A stretch of DNA of 38,166 bases from a virus. Positions 22,843-30,797 of the stretch are shown in pieces (the stretch's first letter is position 1; each line of letters begins with the position of its first letter). A program made the position numbers and the translations under genes. Location of the stretch: positions 1 through 38,166 of IMG/VR virus record IMGVR_UViG_3300021247_000292; one strand, written 5' to 3'. Below the pieces are notes generated by a model. The model saw only the letters and a program-made list of their open reading frames with translations, did no database searches and was not told the DNA's origin.

Positions 22843-23339
22843 AGTTCACCAAGATATTCGTCAAACTCCAAGATAGCCGCTTCATTCTTACCGCAACGAG
22901 TATAGCGTGAAATCAAATCACCATACTCACCTACGGCTTTACGTTGAATGTCAATGAACTGATGCAAGTAAATATCTACTATGCAGTCTTGCTCTTCGGC
23001 AATCTTGTAGAACTCCTTGTATTGATTCAATAAGTCCATCTCAGTCTTGTAGGCAATAGCAAGGGCATCCTCGATGCTATTGATTGTTTCCTTGATAGGT
23101 TGAATGGCAGGAAGCATAGCTACACTACCCATGTCATTCATAAAATCAACGTGAATCTGATAGTGAGTTAACTCATCGGCTGATTCCTTGAGCCAAAACT
23201 TCTGCGCACCAAAGTATCCAAGCCGTTGCAATTGGTTTGCTAAGTGCTTGTATAAGTGCGATGCGAATAACTCACTCGCAATTGATTTTTGAAGCCAATC
23301 GGTTATTTCAGCCGTTAAAAGGTTTTTAGTTTGTATCAT
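22839..23339 (-). CDS. ferritin-like protein with ferroxidase-centre residues, 166 aa
   Basis: The sequence follows bacterial non-haem ferritin (FtnA type): Glu23 and Tyr30 in SELFASHLY, Glu56 and His59 in ESADELTH, Glu100 in YKTEMDLL and Gln132 in LHQFIDIQ. From memory of E. coli FtnA (Glu17, Glu50, His53, Glu94, Gln127), spacings are 33, 3, 41 and then 32 rather than 33. This suggests an intact diiron ferroxidase site, while FtnA site-C glutamates near Gln127 are replaced by Ile131, Lys134 and Ala135. The four-helix length (166 residues) is normal. It lies between the gpF-like minor head gene (14-nt overlap) and a small gene (ATGA overlap), so it is co-translated with virion genes. Confidence 0.78.
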   Translation of the reverse strand: MIQTKNLLTAEITDWLQKSIASELFASHLYKHLANQLQRLGYFGAQKFWLKESADELTHYQIHVDFMNDMGSVAMLPAIQPIKETINSIEDALAIAYKTEMDLLNQYKEFYKIAEEQDCIVDIYLHQFIDIQRKAVGEYGDLISRYTRCGKNEAAILEFDEYLGEL

Positions 23340-24102
23340 AATTCGGTAAAGGTAAATTAAAGTTTTGTTTTGCTAAAGTTTTATACTCAGCGGCAACATC
23401 AAAGTAAGGATGTTCTTTGGTAAATATCTCCCCAGTCTTGCCTACATTGTTGATGAAAATATCCTGCCCTTTGGTTCTCATAGCATCCAATACAGGCTCT
23501 ACTACGCTTTCAGGTGATTCGGTTAGGGATACATTCTCATCCTCTTGTATCAATATACACTTGCAGTTGAAGTGATTTGTTGGTGCTACACTATTCCAAA
23601 TACGGTCATCAACAGGCGCAGTTAACCCATCCAATGGTGAGCAGATATCACAAGCATTGCCGATGGTTAAGTATCTTAGGTTCGGTAGTATATCCTTTTG
23701 CTTTTCTATCTCCTTCCATTTAGCCGCAGCATCACCTTGAGCAATGGCGGTGTTGTATTCGCTTAGTAGATAGCTTTCGTTATAAACATCGTACTTCTCC
23801 CTCGCTAATGGGGCAAACTCCCGATAAGATAATACTCTATCTCCATCGGTTAGTAATGATGTCATCTCTTGCAATTCAGTAAAAGACTTAGCCGCAGAGA
23901 ACATATACACATTCGTATTCAGTTCTTGCAGTAGTGGGATATCGGCTATGTCGGCAATAGTAGCACCGAAGCCTTCAAGCATACCCTTTTGCAAATAATC
24001 AGCAATGGCAAAATATAAATCTTCGGGGATATTTGTCGGTGTGTAAGTACCGTCATATATCCCTTCGATTAAGGCTTTTATTTGCTTCTCGGTGTATTTC
24101 AC
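23326..24102 (-). CDS. Mu gpF-like minor head protein, 258 aa
   Basis: A minor head or morphogenesis protein of the Mu gpF / SPP1 gp7 family. The diagnostic metal-type region is NACDICSPLDGLTAPVDD (about 148-165), then APTNHFNCKCILIQ (about 173-186), i.e. C-x2-C...H-x2-C-x-C. The N-terminal half is helical (LYFAIADYLQKGMLEGFGAT). It follows the portal gene with ATGA overlap as in Mu-like heads and overlaps the ferritin-like gene by 14 nt. Confidence 0.82.
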   Translation of the reverse strand: MKYTEKQIKALIEGIYDGTYTPTNIPEDLYFAIADYLQKGMLEGFGATIADIADIPLLQELNTNVYMFSAAKSFTELQEMTSLLTDGDRVLSYREFAPLAREKYDVYNESYLLSEYNTAIAQGDAAAKWKEIEKQKDILPNLRYLTIGNACDICSPLDGLTAPVDDRIWNSVAPTNHFNCKCILIQEDENVSLTESPESVVEPVLDAMRTKGQDIFINNVGKTGEIFTKEHPYFDVAAEYKTLAKQNFNLPLPNYDTN

Positions 24103-25394
24103 TTGCCGTAGAGTAGATTAAGTTTATTCTGCACCTTTTGAGGTATTGGGTTAACCGTTGGCGGTTGCATCTGCGCAACAGGTATTCCTGTTTTTTCGCT
24201 AAAATATTCCGCATCCATCTGTAACCCAGCTTGTTTCATCTTCACCGCCATATCAGCAAAGTGAAATGCTATCTCATTCTCTTCGTTATCGTTCATCATA
24301 CAAGCCATCGAACCTTCGGGAATATTGAAACCAAGATTACGCATTTTCTCAAATAGAACCTTGTTGACATACGGCAATATGAATGCCGCATCTCGTGTCT
24401 GCTTGTCAAGTAACGCACTCTCAGCAGGTGAGCCTTCGCCTTGTACTCCTAACTTACCCGGTACAGACTTGATGGCATCAGCGTGTCCAAGAATCAACTG
24501 CGAACACTTAGCCTCTAATCGTTGCTCAAAATCTGTATATCCTTTGTACCCTGTACCTCCTAATGATGTTTCGATGAACTCGATACTATCACCAATATCA
24601 TCGAGAATAGCATAGCCACTGCTGCCCATTTGAGCAAGTGTAGATTCAAAAGCTGCTCGTTCATATTCTTCTGTCTTATTGGTTCTACCTACCCTGAATG
24701 GTTGGGCGAATAACTCCACAAAATCACCGTTAAAACCTACAAGGTTGCGGAGGAATATTTCGTAAATAGACAACTCCCAAAACAACCCATAACCGCAAGG
24801 TGATGTACCTAATTCGTTCGGGGTGTTGACATAAACATACCAATCTTTGTATTCTTCATCGGTTAAGAACTCTACCCCCGTTGTCATATAAGGGAAACTA
24901 CCAATGTTCAATCGGTCGGGCGATACGTTTTGCCGTTTAACAGGTGTAAGGTATGGAAACTCTCCATTAACTAAATCTCCAAGATAGATAAGTGAATAAC
25001 CATAGTAAATAGCATCAAGGGCGGTGCTGAGGTAATTATAAAACCAAGTTTTTATCTGCGTCTTACCTCCAATAGTTTCACAAAATAATGCAGTTAGATT
25101 TTCATCTATTTCATTGTTGGCATTCCTAAACTCCCACTTTCTCAATAATGTAAGGTCTTTTCTTCTATCAATACAAGCACGGATAAAAGCGTTCTCTCTT
25201 GTGTTGACAAACATCTGTTGCATCTTAACCCGATAAGGGAAGTATGCCCTCTCTGCTTCATCAATAGCCGCCTTTCGTGTTGTTACATCCTGACGGATAC
25301 GCAACATCTGTAATGGAATAATAGGTGCTTTGTTTGCCTCCTTAACTGAAGGCGCAGGGGCGGTGCGATTGAATATATTTGGAAGGAAAGCCAT
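24099..25394 (-). CDS. portal protein (Mu gp29 / DUF935-like), 431 aa
   Basis: The dodecameric DNA portal of the head. Recognisable segments are NAFIRACIDRRKDLTLLRKW (about 68-87), FYNYLSTALDAIYYGYSLIY (about 117-136), NGDFVELFAQPFRVGRTNKT (about 222-241), and KCSQLILGHADAIKSVPGKL (about 295-314), which correspond to the DUF935 pattern (family phrase lGqtltt...). It lies between the DUF1320-like connector and the gpF-like gene, overlapping the former by one base and the latter by ATGA. Confidence 0.85.
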   Translation of the reverse strand: MAFLPNIFNRTAPAPSVKEANKAPIIPLQMLRIRQDVTTRKAAIDEAERAYFPYRVKMQQMFVNTRENAFIRACIDRRKDLTLLRKWEFRNANNEIDENLTALFCETIGGKTQIKTWFYNYLSTALDAIYYGYSLIYLGDLVNGEFPYLTPVKRQNVSPDRLNIGSFPYMTTGVEFLTDEEYKDWYVYVNTPNELGTSPCGYGLFWELSIYEIFLRNLVGFNGDFVELFAQPFRVGRTNKTEEYERAAFESTLAQMGSSGYAILDDIGDSIEFIETSLGGTGYKGYTDFEQRLEAKCSQLILGHADAIKSVPGKLGVQGEGSPAESALLDKQTRDAAFILPYVNKVLFEKMRNLGFNIPEGSMACMMNDNEENEIAFHFADMAVKMKQAGLQMDAEYFSEKTGIPVAQMQPPTVNPIPQKVQNKLNLLYGK

Positions 25395-26218
25395 TAGAAG
25401 TTATTGTTCTGTTTAGGTAATCGTGAGCCGTATCTTATTCTGCGCCCTTGATTCGGTTGTAATAATGGAATATCGGCAGTAATCGTATCCCCTTCGGCAG
25501 CGTTCTTCAACCAAGCTATCGCATCATCATAACGCTTTACTCTTAGGTCGGGGATGTTCTGCGGTGCTATTCTGCGCTCAATGTGATAGAGAAGTATATC
25601 GCTGATGTATAGCACTAACTGAGCATTACGATTATCGCCATAGACAAAGGCAGCATTGCCGCTAATGAATGTATTACCTGCAACAGTATAACTTGTGCCT
25701 GTACCCCAATAGTAAGGGTGCGTATCAGGGAAGTACCCAGTATTATCAACTATACAAGTATAAGTCTTATCCTTATACCAAACTAAATCTCCTACATTGT
25801 AAGAAGTATAGAAATCATAGATAGGATTAATAGTATCAATATTGTAGATAGCGTACTGCTTACCAAGTTGTTGCCAATGTGCTGCGTTCCAAGTTTCAGG
25901 TACAGTAATAGCTACCGTGCTAATGTAAACATATCCGCTATACAATACCAATGAATGAATAGCATATGTGCTGCTTGGGTTGTATGCCGAAGCATCAAGG
26001 TAAAATCTGTTTCTACCCTTATAGGTTGCATTGTAATCGTAAACAGAAGTAGCTTGAAATTCAGTAGTAGTATCGTACTTTTGAACCAAGTAAGACTTAG
26101 CCTCAGCAACTGATGCAGCCTCATCTTGTGTTAGGTAAGTATACTCGCCCGAAATGATTTGGGTTAATAAGTCCTTTTGGATGCCACGCCAATAATCAGA
26201 CAAAATAAGGTAAGCCAT
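25394..26218 (-). CDS. DUF1320-like (Mu gp36) connector with two carbohydrate-binding-like inserts, 274 aa
   Basis: The ends match the head-tail connector family: YLTQDEAASVAEAKSYLVQK (about 28-47) and VLYISDILLYHIERRIAP (202-219) with RYDDAIAWLKNAAEGD (229-244). Between them, about residues 75-195, are two repeats with the layout of CBM5/12 chitin-binding-like modules: YNPSSTYAIHSLVLYSGYVY...TWNAAHWQQLG, and YTSYNVGDLVWYKDKTYTCI...HPYYWGTG. Family members are usually about 140 residues, so the insert nearly doubles the size and is probably exposed on the virion neck. The start is preceded by a TAACTTTG box. Confidence 0.65.
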   Translation of the reverse strand: MAYLILSDYWRGIQKDLLTQIISGEYTYLTQDEAASVAEAKSYLVQKYDTTTEFQATSVYDYNATYKGRNRFYLDASAYNPSSTYAIHSLVLYSGYVYISTVAITVPETWNAAHWQQLGKQYAIYNIDTINPIYDFYTSYNVGDLVWYKDKTYTCIVDNTGYFPDTHPYYWGTGTSYTVAGNTFISGNAAFVYGDNRNAQLVLYISDILLYHIERRIAPQNIPDLRVKRYDDAIAWLKNAAEGDTITADIPLLQPNQGRRIRYGSRLPKQNNNF

Positions 26219-26222
26219 AGTG

Positions 26223-26230
26223 CAAAGTTA
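26223..26230 (-). promoter_or_regulatory. candidate -7 promoter box before the DUF1320-like gene
   Basis: The minus strand reads TAACTTTG followed by CACT and the ATG at 26218. The same TAnnTTTGCAC(T/A)ATG arrangement occurs at 28067 and, with one change, at 3063. No TTG lies at 20 nt upstream, so a weak or activator-dependent promoter is possible. Confidence 0.4.
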
Positions 26231-26235
26231 GATAA

Positions 26236-27627
26236 TTAATACAAATTCTTGGAATAATTTTTTCCGACATGGGGGCGAATGTTTGCACCCCCTCGTTGAT
26301 ACTTGGCAAATGAGTCAGCAAAAGCCTGAACTATCATGTAATCAAAGCAATCGGAATAGTGGCCCACCTTCTGAGAACGAACCTTCGTAGTCGGGTCGGT
26401 TTCCATCTCCTTGTTCTTTGTACCGTCTGCGGATTCCTTAGTCAATACGAAATCGTTTATCGAACGCTTACACAATGGGTCAAAAGTTATCCTGATGCCA
26501 TCAAACTCGTTCTCAAACACCGCATTGATAAAGCTACCACGCATCGCCACGCTTGGATTCGATGTGCCTACCCTTAGTCTTGGCTTGTACTGTACAAGGG
26601 CATCGGTGATAAGCCTAAAAAAATTATGCCCTTGTTCAAGTTTAACATCTGCCTTCTTGGAGGTAGCATCTCCGTAGATAAATAACCCGGCATTATGGCT
26701 TGGATACTTACGGCTAAACTCACCGCACACCGCTTTGATAGTGTTGTTAGGGTTAACCCCTGCTATCTCATCAATCTGCATTATATGTCTGCCGTCTATC
26801 TGATAGATTCCCATCGGCAAGTAAGGGTTCACGTTCTCATCAAAGCTAATGTGCAAAGGTAGGTTAGGGTTGTAAGGACATTGCCTAACGTGCTTGTCAA
26901 GTTCAAAGCACTTATAAAACTCACCGCCTACTTTTAGCTGAATATCCCAATTGCCCTCAACGAATACCTCATATTGATATCTTGGCATTGATTTTAAAGA
27001 TTCAAGGTAATCGGCAGGGATGTAAGGGTTATCGGTTATCTTGGAGGGGATGTATAGCCAATTATGGGGCAAAGCATCTGCCTTGTACTTATCGTAAATA
27101 TTAGTCTTAACCCAATTGTTTGCAGGGTTAGCAGTTGCCAATATCATTGGCTTGGGTTGGTTAGGGATAATATGCGACCCTGCCCTCTCTATGCACTTAT
27201 AGAATGTTACTTCTTGTAACTCGTTGACCTCTTCAAGCAAGAATCCATTGCACTCAATACCCCGAAATCTATTTAGTTCTTTATCATCATCGTAATTCTC
27301 ACCCAAGAATAATATCTGACTGCCATTGGTAAAGGTAACTGTCTGTGTATCTTGGTTGTATGTCTTAATGAATGATGTCGGGCATATCTTGTTGAATGAT
27401 GGAATAGTTGTACGCTTCAATGTTTGAAGGTTATTTCTCACCACTACCCATTTGCTATTGTGGAATTTCTTACTAAGCAAAAGCAAAGCACTAAGTCCTG
27501 CGAACGTCTTGCCACCCCTGATTGCGCCTCCGTACATAATGAAGTTGTACTTAAAGCTGAAAACTGCTTTAAGAAACTCCTCTTGCTTAGGGAATGATTC
27601 AAATAATACTTGCTTTGCTTCGGTCAT
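26236..27627 (-). CDS. terminase large subunit, 463 aa
   Basis: The packaging motor. The ATPase part has Walker A at GGAIRGGKT (about 33-41), Walker B at FLLEEVNE (about 130-137) and a coupling motif in ILATANPANNW (about 163-173). The nuclease part shows the RNase H-like acidic residues in SFDENVNPY (about 262-270), FIYGDATS (about 317-324) and HYSDCFDYM (about 424-432). It overlaps the terminase small-subunit gene by ATGA. The sequence does not let me decide between cos and headful packaging. Confidence 0.95.
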   Translation of the reverse strand: MTEAKQVLFESFPKQEEFLKAVFSFKYNFIMYGGAIRGGKTFAGLSALLLLSKKFHNSKWVVVRNNLQTLKRTTIPSFNKICPTSFIKTYNQDTQTVTFTNGSQILFLGENYDDDKELNRFRGIECNGFLLEEVNELQEVTFYKCIERAGSHIIPNQPKPMILATANPANNWVKTNIYDKYKADALPHNWLYIPSKITDNPYIPADYLESLKSMPRYQYEVFVEGNWDIQLKVGGEFYKCFELDKHVRQCPYNPNLPLHISFDENVNPYLPMGIYQIDGRHIMQIDEIAGVNPNNTIKAVCGEFSRKYPSHNAGLFIYGDATSKKADVKLEQGHNFFRLITDALVQYKPRLRVGTSNPSVAMRGSFINAVFENEFDGIRITFDPLCKRSINDFVLTKESADGTKNKEMETDPTTKVRSQKVGHYSDCFDYMIVQAFADSFAKYQRGGANIRPHVGKNYSKNLY

Positions 27628-27905
27628 AATTCTACCTCCTGCCCAGCAATCATAAAGACTTGCTTCACTTGCTCACCGTTGCTACTTACATCAACATACT
27701 TAGGCACAAAGTATTGAGCATACTTAGCAAATAGGTCAAGGTATTTCTCAGGGTTGCTATGTCTTACTTTCTCAAAGGCTTCTGATATATGCTCCACTTG
27801 TCCTGCAAGTGTAAGGGTAAAAAGTTCTCTTGCCTCAACCGTTAGCTTGTTAGTTACCCCCTTCTCTCTTCCTCCGTACTTCGGATGTCCTTTAGGTGCT
27901 GCCAT
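27624..27905 (-). CDS. terminase small subunit-like protein, 93 aa
   Basis: The start AAPKGHPKYGGREKGVTNKL (residues 2-21) is the typical basic KGHPKxGGRxKGTxNK opening of Bacteroidetes-phage small terminase subunits. A helix follows (EARELFTLTLAGQVEHISEA), with a C-terminal part around KYAQYFVPKYVDV. It would recognise the packaging site on phage DNA. It overlaps the large-subunit gene by ATGA. The protein is shorter than many small subunits, but position and opening sequence support the call. Confidence 0.78.
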   Translation of the reverse strand: MAAPKGHPKYGGREKGVTNKLTVEARELFTLTLAGQVEHISEAFEKVRHSNPEKYLDLFAKYAQYFVPKYVDVSSNGEQVKQVFMIAGQEVEL

Positions 27906-27920
27906 AATTATGCAAAACTA

Positions 27921-28067
27921 CTATAGTTTTATCAATTTGCTTTTTAATTCTTTGATAGCCGAGTCAATCTCAGCTATCAGGGATGCTGGTACTGACCGGG
28001 TAATGGTTGTTAGTTTCGTGCCTTGTTGATACTTAGGCGGTCTGCCTCGTGTTGGTTTCTTAGTCAT
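27921..28067 (-). CDS. small AT-hook/RHH-like DNA-binding protein, 48 aa
   Basis: A 48-residue basic protein beginning MTKKPTRGRPPKYQQGTKLT. The TRGRPPK segment is an AT-hook-type motif; TKLTTITRSVPASLIAEI (18-35) has the strand-helix pattern of ribbon-helix-helix proteins. It lies 15 nt upstream of the small terminase gene and starts 4 nt from a TATCTTTG box. A role in late control or packaging-site binding is possible but unproven. The double TAG stop and its promoter context support a real gene. Confidence 0.65.
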   Translation of the reverse strand: MTKKPTRGRPPKYQQGTKLTTITRSVPASLIAEIDSAIKELKSKLIKL

Positions 28068-28071
28068 TGTG

Positions 28072-28079
28072 CAAAGATA
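28072..28079 (-). promoter_or_regulatory. candidate -7 promoter box before the packaging genes
   Basis: The minus strand reads TATCTTTG, a perfect Bacteroidetes -7 element, then CACA and the ATG at 28067. The 20-nt upstream region is AT-rich without a TTG at -33. It may mark the start of the packaging and head transcription unit with a nearly leaderless mRNA. Confidence 0.48.
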
Positions 28080-28093
28080 TGTTATTTATTTAA

Positions 28094-30454
28094 TTAAAAA
28101 GGAAAGTCATCATTAAATTCACTATTGGTTGTTTTTATCTCAAAGTATCTACCCGTGTGGTCTTTGTCAAAAACTACCTTCTTATTGTAGAATAGCGCAT
28201 AGTTGTCTATCCACATCTTTAATCTTTTTTGGGTTAGCCATTTGCGTAAATCAGGGTATTCTTCTACAATATTTTCAAAGAATGTTTTAGCGTATATTCT
28301 TCTGTTTAAAGGCATATTTTCAGCATCCTGTGTGTACTCGTAGAACTCATTTGAGGTCTTGCTGATAAACTTCCTTACCTCCAAGTTCTTAAACTCGGAT
28401 AGAATTAATCCATTCTCAAAATAGAATTGAACGCAACCAATCATAAAGTTATCAAACCTTGCCCATTCTTCTTCCGACCATTCATCGAATAGTAAGTGTT
28501 TAAATTCTTGCAATGGGGTATGGTTGGCATTGAAGTAACTGCTAAACTCCACCTCAAACTTTCTTCTATCAAATGAACCCCCTGCGCCACCGATAGTATA
28601 ATTAGTATTGATAAGAATCTTAGGTGATTTGTTTACAGGTAGTTTAATTGCCAATTGTCCCTTGCGTTCAATGGTTATCCCTTCGGTTATAAGGCTAAAA
28701 AGACTTTCAAAGTCAAAGTTCTTCTTGACATCATCGAATACCAGCACTTGAGTATCCGTTGAAATGGTTTGATATTTGAATTGGTCGTTAAAACTAAATA
28801 TCTTACCGTCAAGGCTATTTAACTTCTTCATCTTGCTTATCCCGTTGCTAAATAACCCCTTACCGCTACCACCATTCGGTGTGTCGCTGATAGTTTCATC
28901 ATTGAGTATTATAGCCTTGTTGTTTGCGCTTGTTTTGAACGAATGAAGTAAGTATCCAATAACCGATTTAATGCTCCTAAATCGCTCTATATCGCTTCCT
29001 GCAACAAGATTGATGAATCTTTCGTATACACAACCATTACTATCTGACTTTTTATAGTTGCGTTGGATTATTTGATTCTTCCAAACATAGCCCCCCGAAT
29101 CAATATAATCAATCTCTTCGACAGTAGTCTTTGATACCTTTACCACTTTGTTGAGATAGTACAGGTATGCTTCTTCTTGGGTATCTTCAAGCAAAGTAAC
29201 ATCTTTAGTATTCAAGAAAGATAAGTAGTCATAAGTGAAAAACTTAGTGTTCCCTGCCATAAAATCAAAAGGCTTCATCCCAATGTTTTCGGCATTCTCA
29301 AGATGATGGAGTACAAAGTCTTTTATCTTGTCCTTATTTGTTTCTTCAATTAGGTTTTCAAAGATATTGATAAAAATAAACCCAGCATTGGAAGGATAAT
29401 ACTTGTAGAAGTTATGCTCTTGTAAGAAGGCTTTGAACTTATGATGTTGTACAATAACATTACCCTTTTGAGTGTATTCCCAAAAATCAGTAACGCTGAT
29501 ATTGTCCTTAACCGATTCTACGGCAGTATCAAACTCCTCATCATTTAACTCAGGGAATGCCTTACGAACTATCTTGATGTCTTTACCCGACCGAATTAAC
29601 TCCTCAATTCTCTTCTTGGTATGGATATCCTCAAAGAACTTGGTGTGATGCTGAGATGTCTTCTTGTAAGCACTTTTGACCGTTGTGTCAATCTCACGCT
29701 GGGTAAAGTCCTTCTGTTGAAATTGTAAACATACCCTCATAGCTTCGTTAAGGCTTATCCCATAATCATTCAAAGCTGATGCCAGTTTGAATAGATTGGC
29801 ATTGCGTTCACCTGATGTCATTGAGTATTTGTTAAACCACTTTAGCAATCGGCTGATTATCTCGTTATCGGATTTAATTGGCACTCTTACTTCTTCGGTA
29901 ACTTCATAGATATCAACTTCCTTGAGTTCTGTCCATTCTACGCTATCACTATTGATGTATAGATTGGGGTCATAGGATTCAAAGCAGATTCGACAGATAT
30001 CGCTGCAATGAATATCAAAATACGGTGAGTTATACTTATCCTTTAACGAATCAAAATACCTCTTGTGATTTGGGATATCCTTTGGAATCTTGACTAATAC
30101 CTTTAACCCATTTCTTCTTGGTGATAGGAAACAAGCAAAGGTAAAAGGGTCTGAAATAAACGATTCCCTGTATTGGTTCATTTGCTCTGCCGAATCAAAG
30201 TTATCGAAGTCAAGGCAGATAAGTCCTGAATGCTCGATAATACTTACGGCATTTCGTTGGGTAAATGTACCGCTAAACAATATCGCAGGTAAGGTGTTCT
30301 TGAGTTGCTTCTGCTTAGCCTCATCGGTAGTGCTTTCAATCTCATCAATGATATGCTTCGATTTGCCCTCCTTGATACGATTGAGGATATCGTACACATC
30401 CCGGTGATATGCTGCCGATACTTCGTTGAAGTTTTTAAATATGCTTACTTTCAT
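28094..30454 (-). CDS. VirE-N/BT4734-type primase fused to SF3-like helicase, 786 aa
   Basis: A replicative primase-helicase. Residues about 1-180 form the BT4734/VirE-N primase-like domain: LICLDFDNFD (78-87, acidic pair Asp82/Asp84), FLSPRRNGLKVLVKIP (109-124) and the ICRICFESYDPNLYIN segment (153-168). Residues about 195-270 resemble a primase C-terminal helical domain. The helicase part has Walker A at NGGSGKGLFSNG (527-538), Walker B at VLVFDD (570-575) and an Arg-finger-like GGSFDRRKFEVEF near 640. The domain combination is typical of Bacteroidetes mobile elements and phages. A terminator/attenuator and iterons lie just upstream, and the packaging genes follow. Confidence 0.88.
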   Translation of the reverse strand: MKVSIFKNFNEVSAAYHRDVYDILNRIKEGKSKHIIDEIESTTDEAKQKQLKNTLPAILFSGTFTQRNAVSIIEHSGLICLDFDNFDSAEQMNQYRESFISDPFTFACFLSPRRNGLKVLVKIPKDIPNHKRYFDSLKDKYNSPYFDIHCSDICRICFESYDPNLYINSDSVEWTELKEVDIYEVTEEVRVPIKSDNEIISRLLKWFNKYSMTSGERNANLFKLASALNDYGISLNEAMRVCLQFQQKDFTQREIDTTVKSAYKKTSQHHTKFFEDIHTKKRIEELIRSGKDIKIVRKAFPELNDEEFDTAVESVKDNISVTDFWEYTQKGNVIVQHHKFKAFLQEHNFYKYYPSNAGFIFINIFENLIEETNKDKIKDFVLHHLENAENIGMKPFDFMAGNTKFFTYDYLSFLNTKDVTLLEDTQEEAYLYYLNKVVKVSKTTVEEIDYIDSGGYVWKNQIIQRNYKKSDSNGCVYERFINLVAGSDIERFRSIKSVIGYLLHSFKTSANNKAIILNDETISDTPNGGSGKGLFSNGISKMKKLNSLDGKIFSFNDQFKYQTISTDTQVLVFDDVKKNFDFESLFSLITEGITIERKGQLAIKLPVNKSPKILINTNYTIGGAGGSFDRRKFEVEFSSYFNANHTPLQEFKHLLFDEWSEEEWARFDNFMIGCVQFYFENGLILSEFKNLEVRKFISKTSNEFYEYTQDAENMPLNRRIYAKTFFENIVEEYPDLRKWLTQKRLKMWIDNYALFYNKKVVFDKDHTGRYFEIKTTNSEFNDDFPF

Positions 30455-30462
30455 TTTGTGAT

Positions 30463-30518
30463 ATAAAAAAGCCCTCTATTTACTCATTGGAGTCCCATTC
30501 CAATTTTCAATAAAGGGC
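30463..30518 (-). terminator. intrinsic terminator/attenuator in the primase-helicase leader
   Basis: The minus strand holds GCCCTTTATT / AATAGAGGGC (arms 30518-30509 and 30480-30471; 10 bp with one G-U) followed by six Ts (30470-30465), only 8 nt before the primase-helicase ATG. A 6-bp hairpin ATTGGA/TCCAAT (30504-30499 and 30491-30486) sits inside the loop. Because so little space remains for a promoter, the gene probably depends on read-through, so this may act as an attenuator. The G-U pair and U-tract fit only the minus strand. Confidence 0.8.
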
Positions 30519-30741
30519 CAATAAAATAGTTATTGTCGGCAATGGGACTGCCTAAACTGAATGCAAGGTACAAAATATGGTTATTAGACATATACTTGTT
30601 GATAGATTGTGTATTGTGCCACATTTGTTCCACATCCGTGCCACATTGGTTTTTCTTTGTAACGTGCGCCCCTATTGGCTTTGAGGCGAATCCGTGACAC
30701 ATCCGCATCTTTTTTAGGAATTTCAAAAAAAAACTTTTCAT
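30484..30741 (-). CDS. doubtful 85-aa ORF over the iteron/attenuator leader
   Basis: An open frame of 85 codons overlaps the iterons and ends inside the terminator loop. The translation (MKSFFLKFLKKMRMCHGFAS...) is not recognised and has uneven composition. A second frame over the same bases also stays open for about 55 codons (EIPKKDADVSRIRLKANRG) but lacks an ATG. Overlapping repeats and a terminator argue that the region is mainly regulatory or an origin; I keep the ORF only as a possibility. Confidence 0.25.
   Translation of the reverse strand: MKSFFLKFLKKMRMCHGFASKPIGAHVTKKNQCGTDVEQMWHNTQSINKYMSNNHILYLAFSLGSPIADNNYFIGPLLKIGMGLQ
30491..30549 (-). promoter_or_regulatory. alternative RNA pairing (possible antiterminator) in the leader
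   Basis: The minus-strand RNA contains AGTCCCATT (30549-30541) and AATGGGACT (30499-30491), a 9-nt perfect complement. The second copy lies in the inner hairpin of the terminator, so pairing with the upstream copy would compete with or lock onto that hairpin. The upstream copy is itself flanked by a short GGCA/TGCC stem. The layout is that of a switchable leader or a loop-loop pseudoknot. Confidence 0.5.
30617..30702. repeat. iteron-like 11-bp tandem repeats upstream of the primase-helicase
   Basis: On the plus strand TGCCACAT, TTCCACAT and TGCCACAT begin at 30617, 30628 and 30639, exactly 11 bp apart (one helical turn). A degenerate copy TGACACAT starts at 30695 (56 bp on), and an inverted TTCCACAT (read on the minus strand) lies at 30786-30793. 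Repeats phased to one turn are typical of initiator or regulator binding arrays. Placement directly before the primase-helicase suggests a replication origin or an operator. Confidence 0.55.
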
Positions 30742-30797
30742 TTTTAGACTGTTATTAATATAAAGAAGAATAAGGAAAATGCTGAATGTGGAACAAT

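Noticed and set aside
22839-23339. Dps or rubrerythrin instead of ferritin
   Set aside because: The E-x2-H pattern with Glu100 and Gln132 and the helix lengths follow FtnA; Dps inter-subunit ligands and the rubredoxin tail of rubrerythrin are absent.
30484-30741. 85-codon ORF as a firm gene
   Set aside because: It overlaps phased iterons and the terminator, has an unrecognised and uneven composition, and a second open frame covers the same bases. It is listed only at low confidence.
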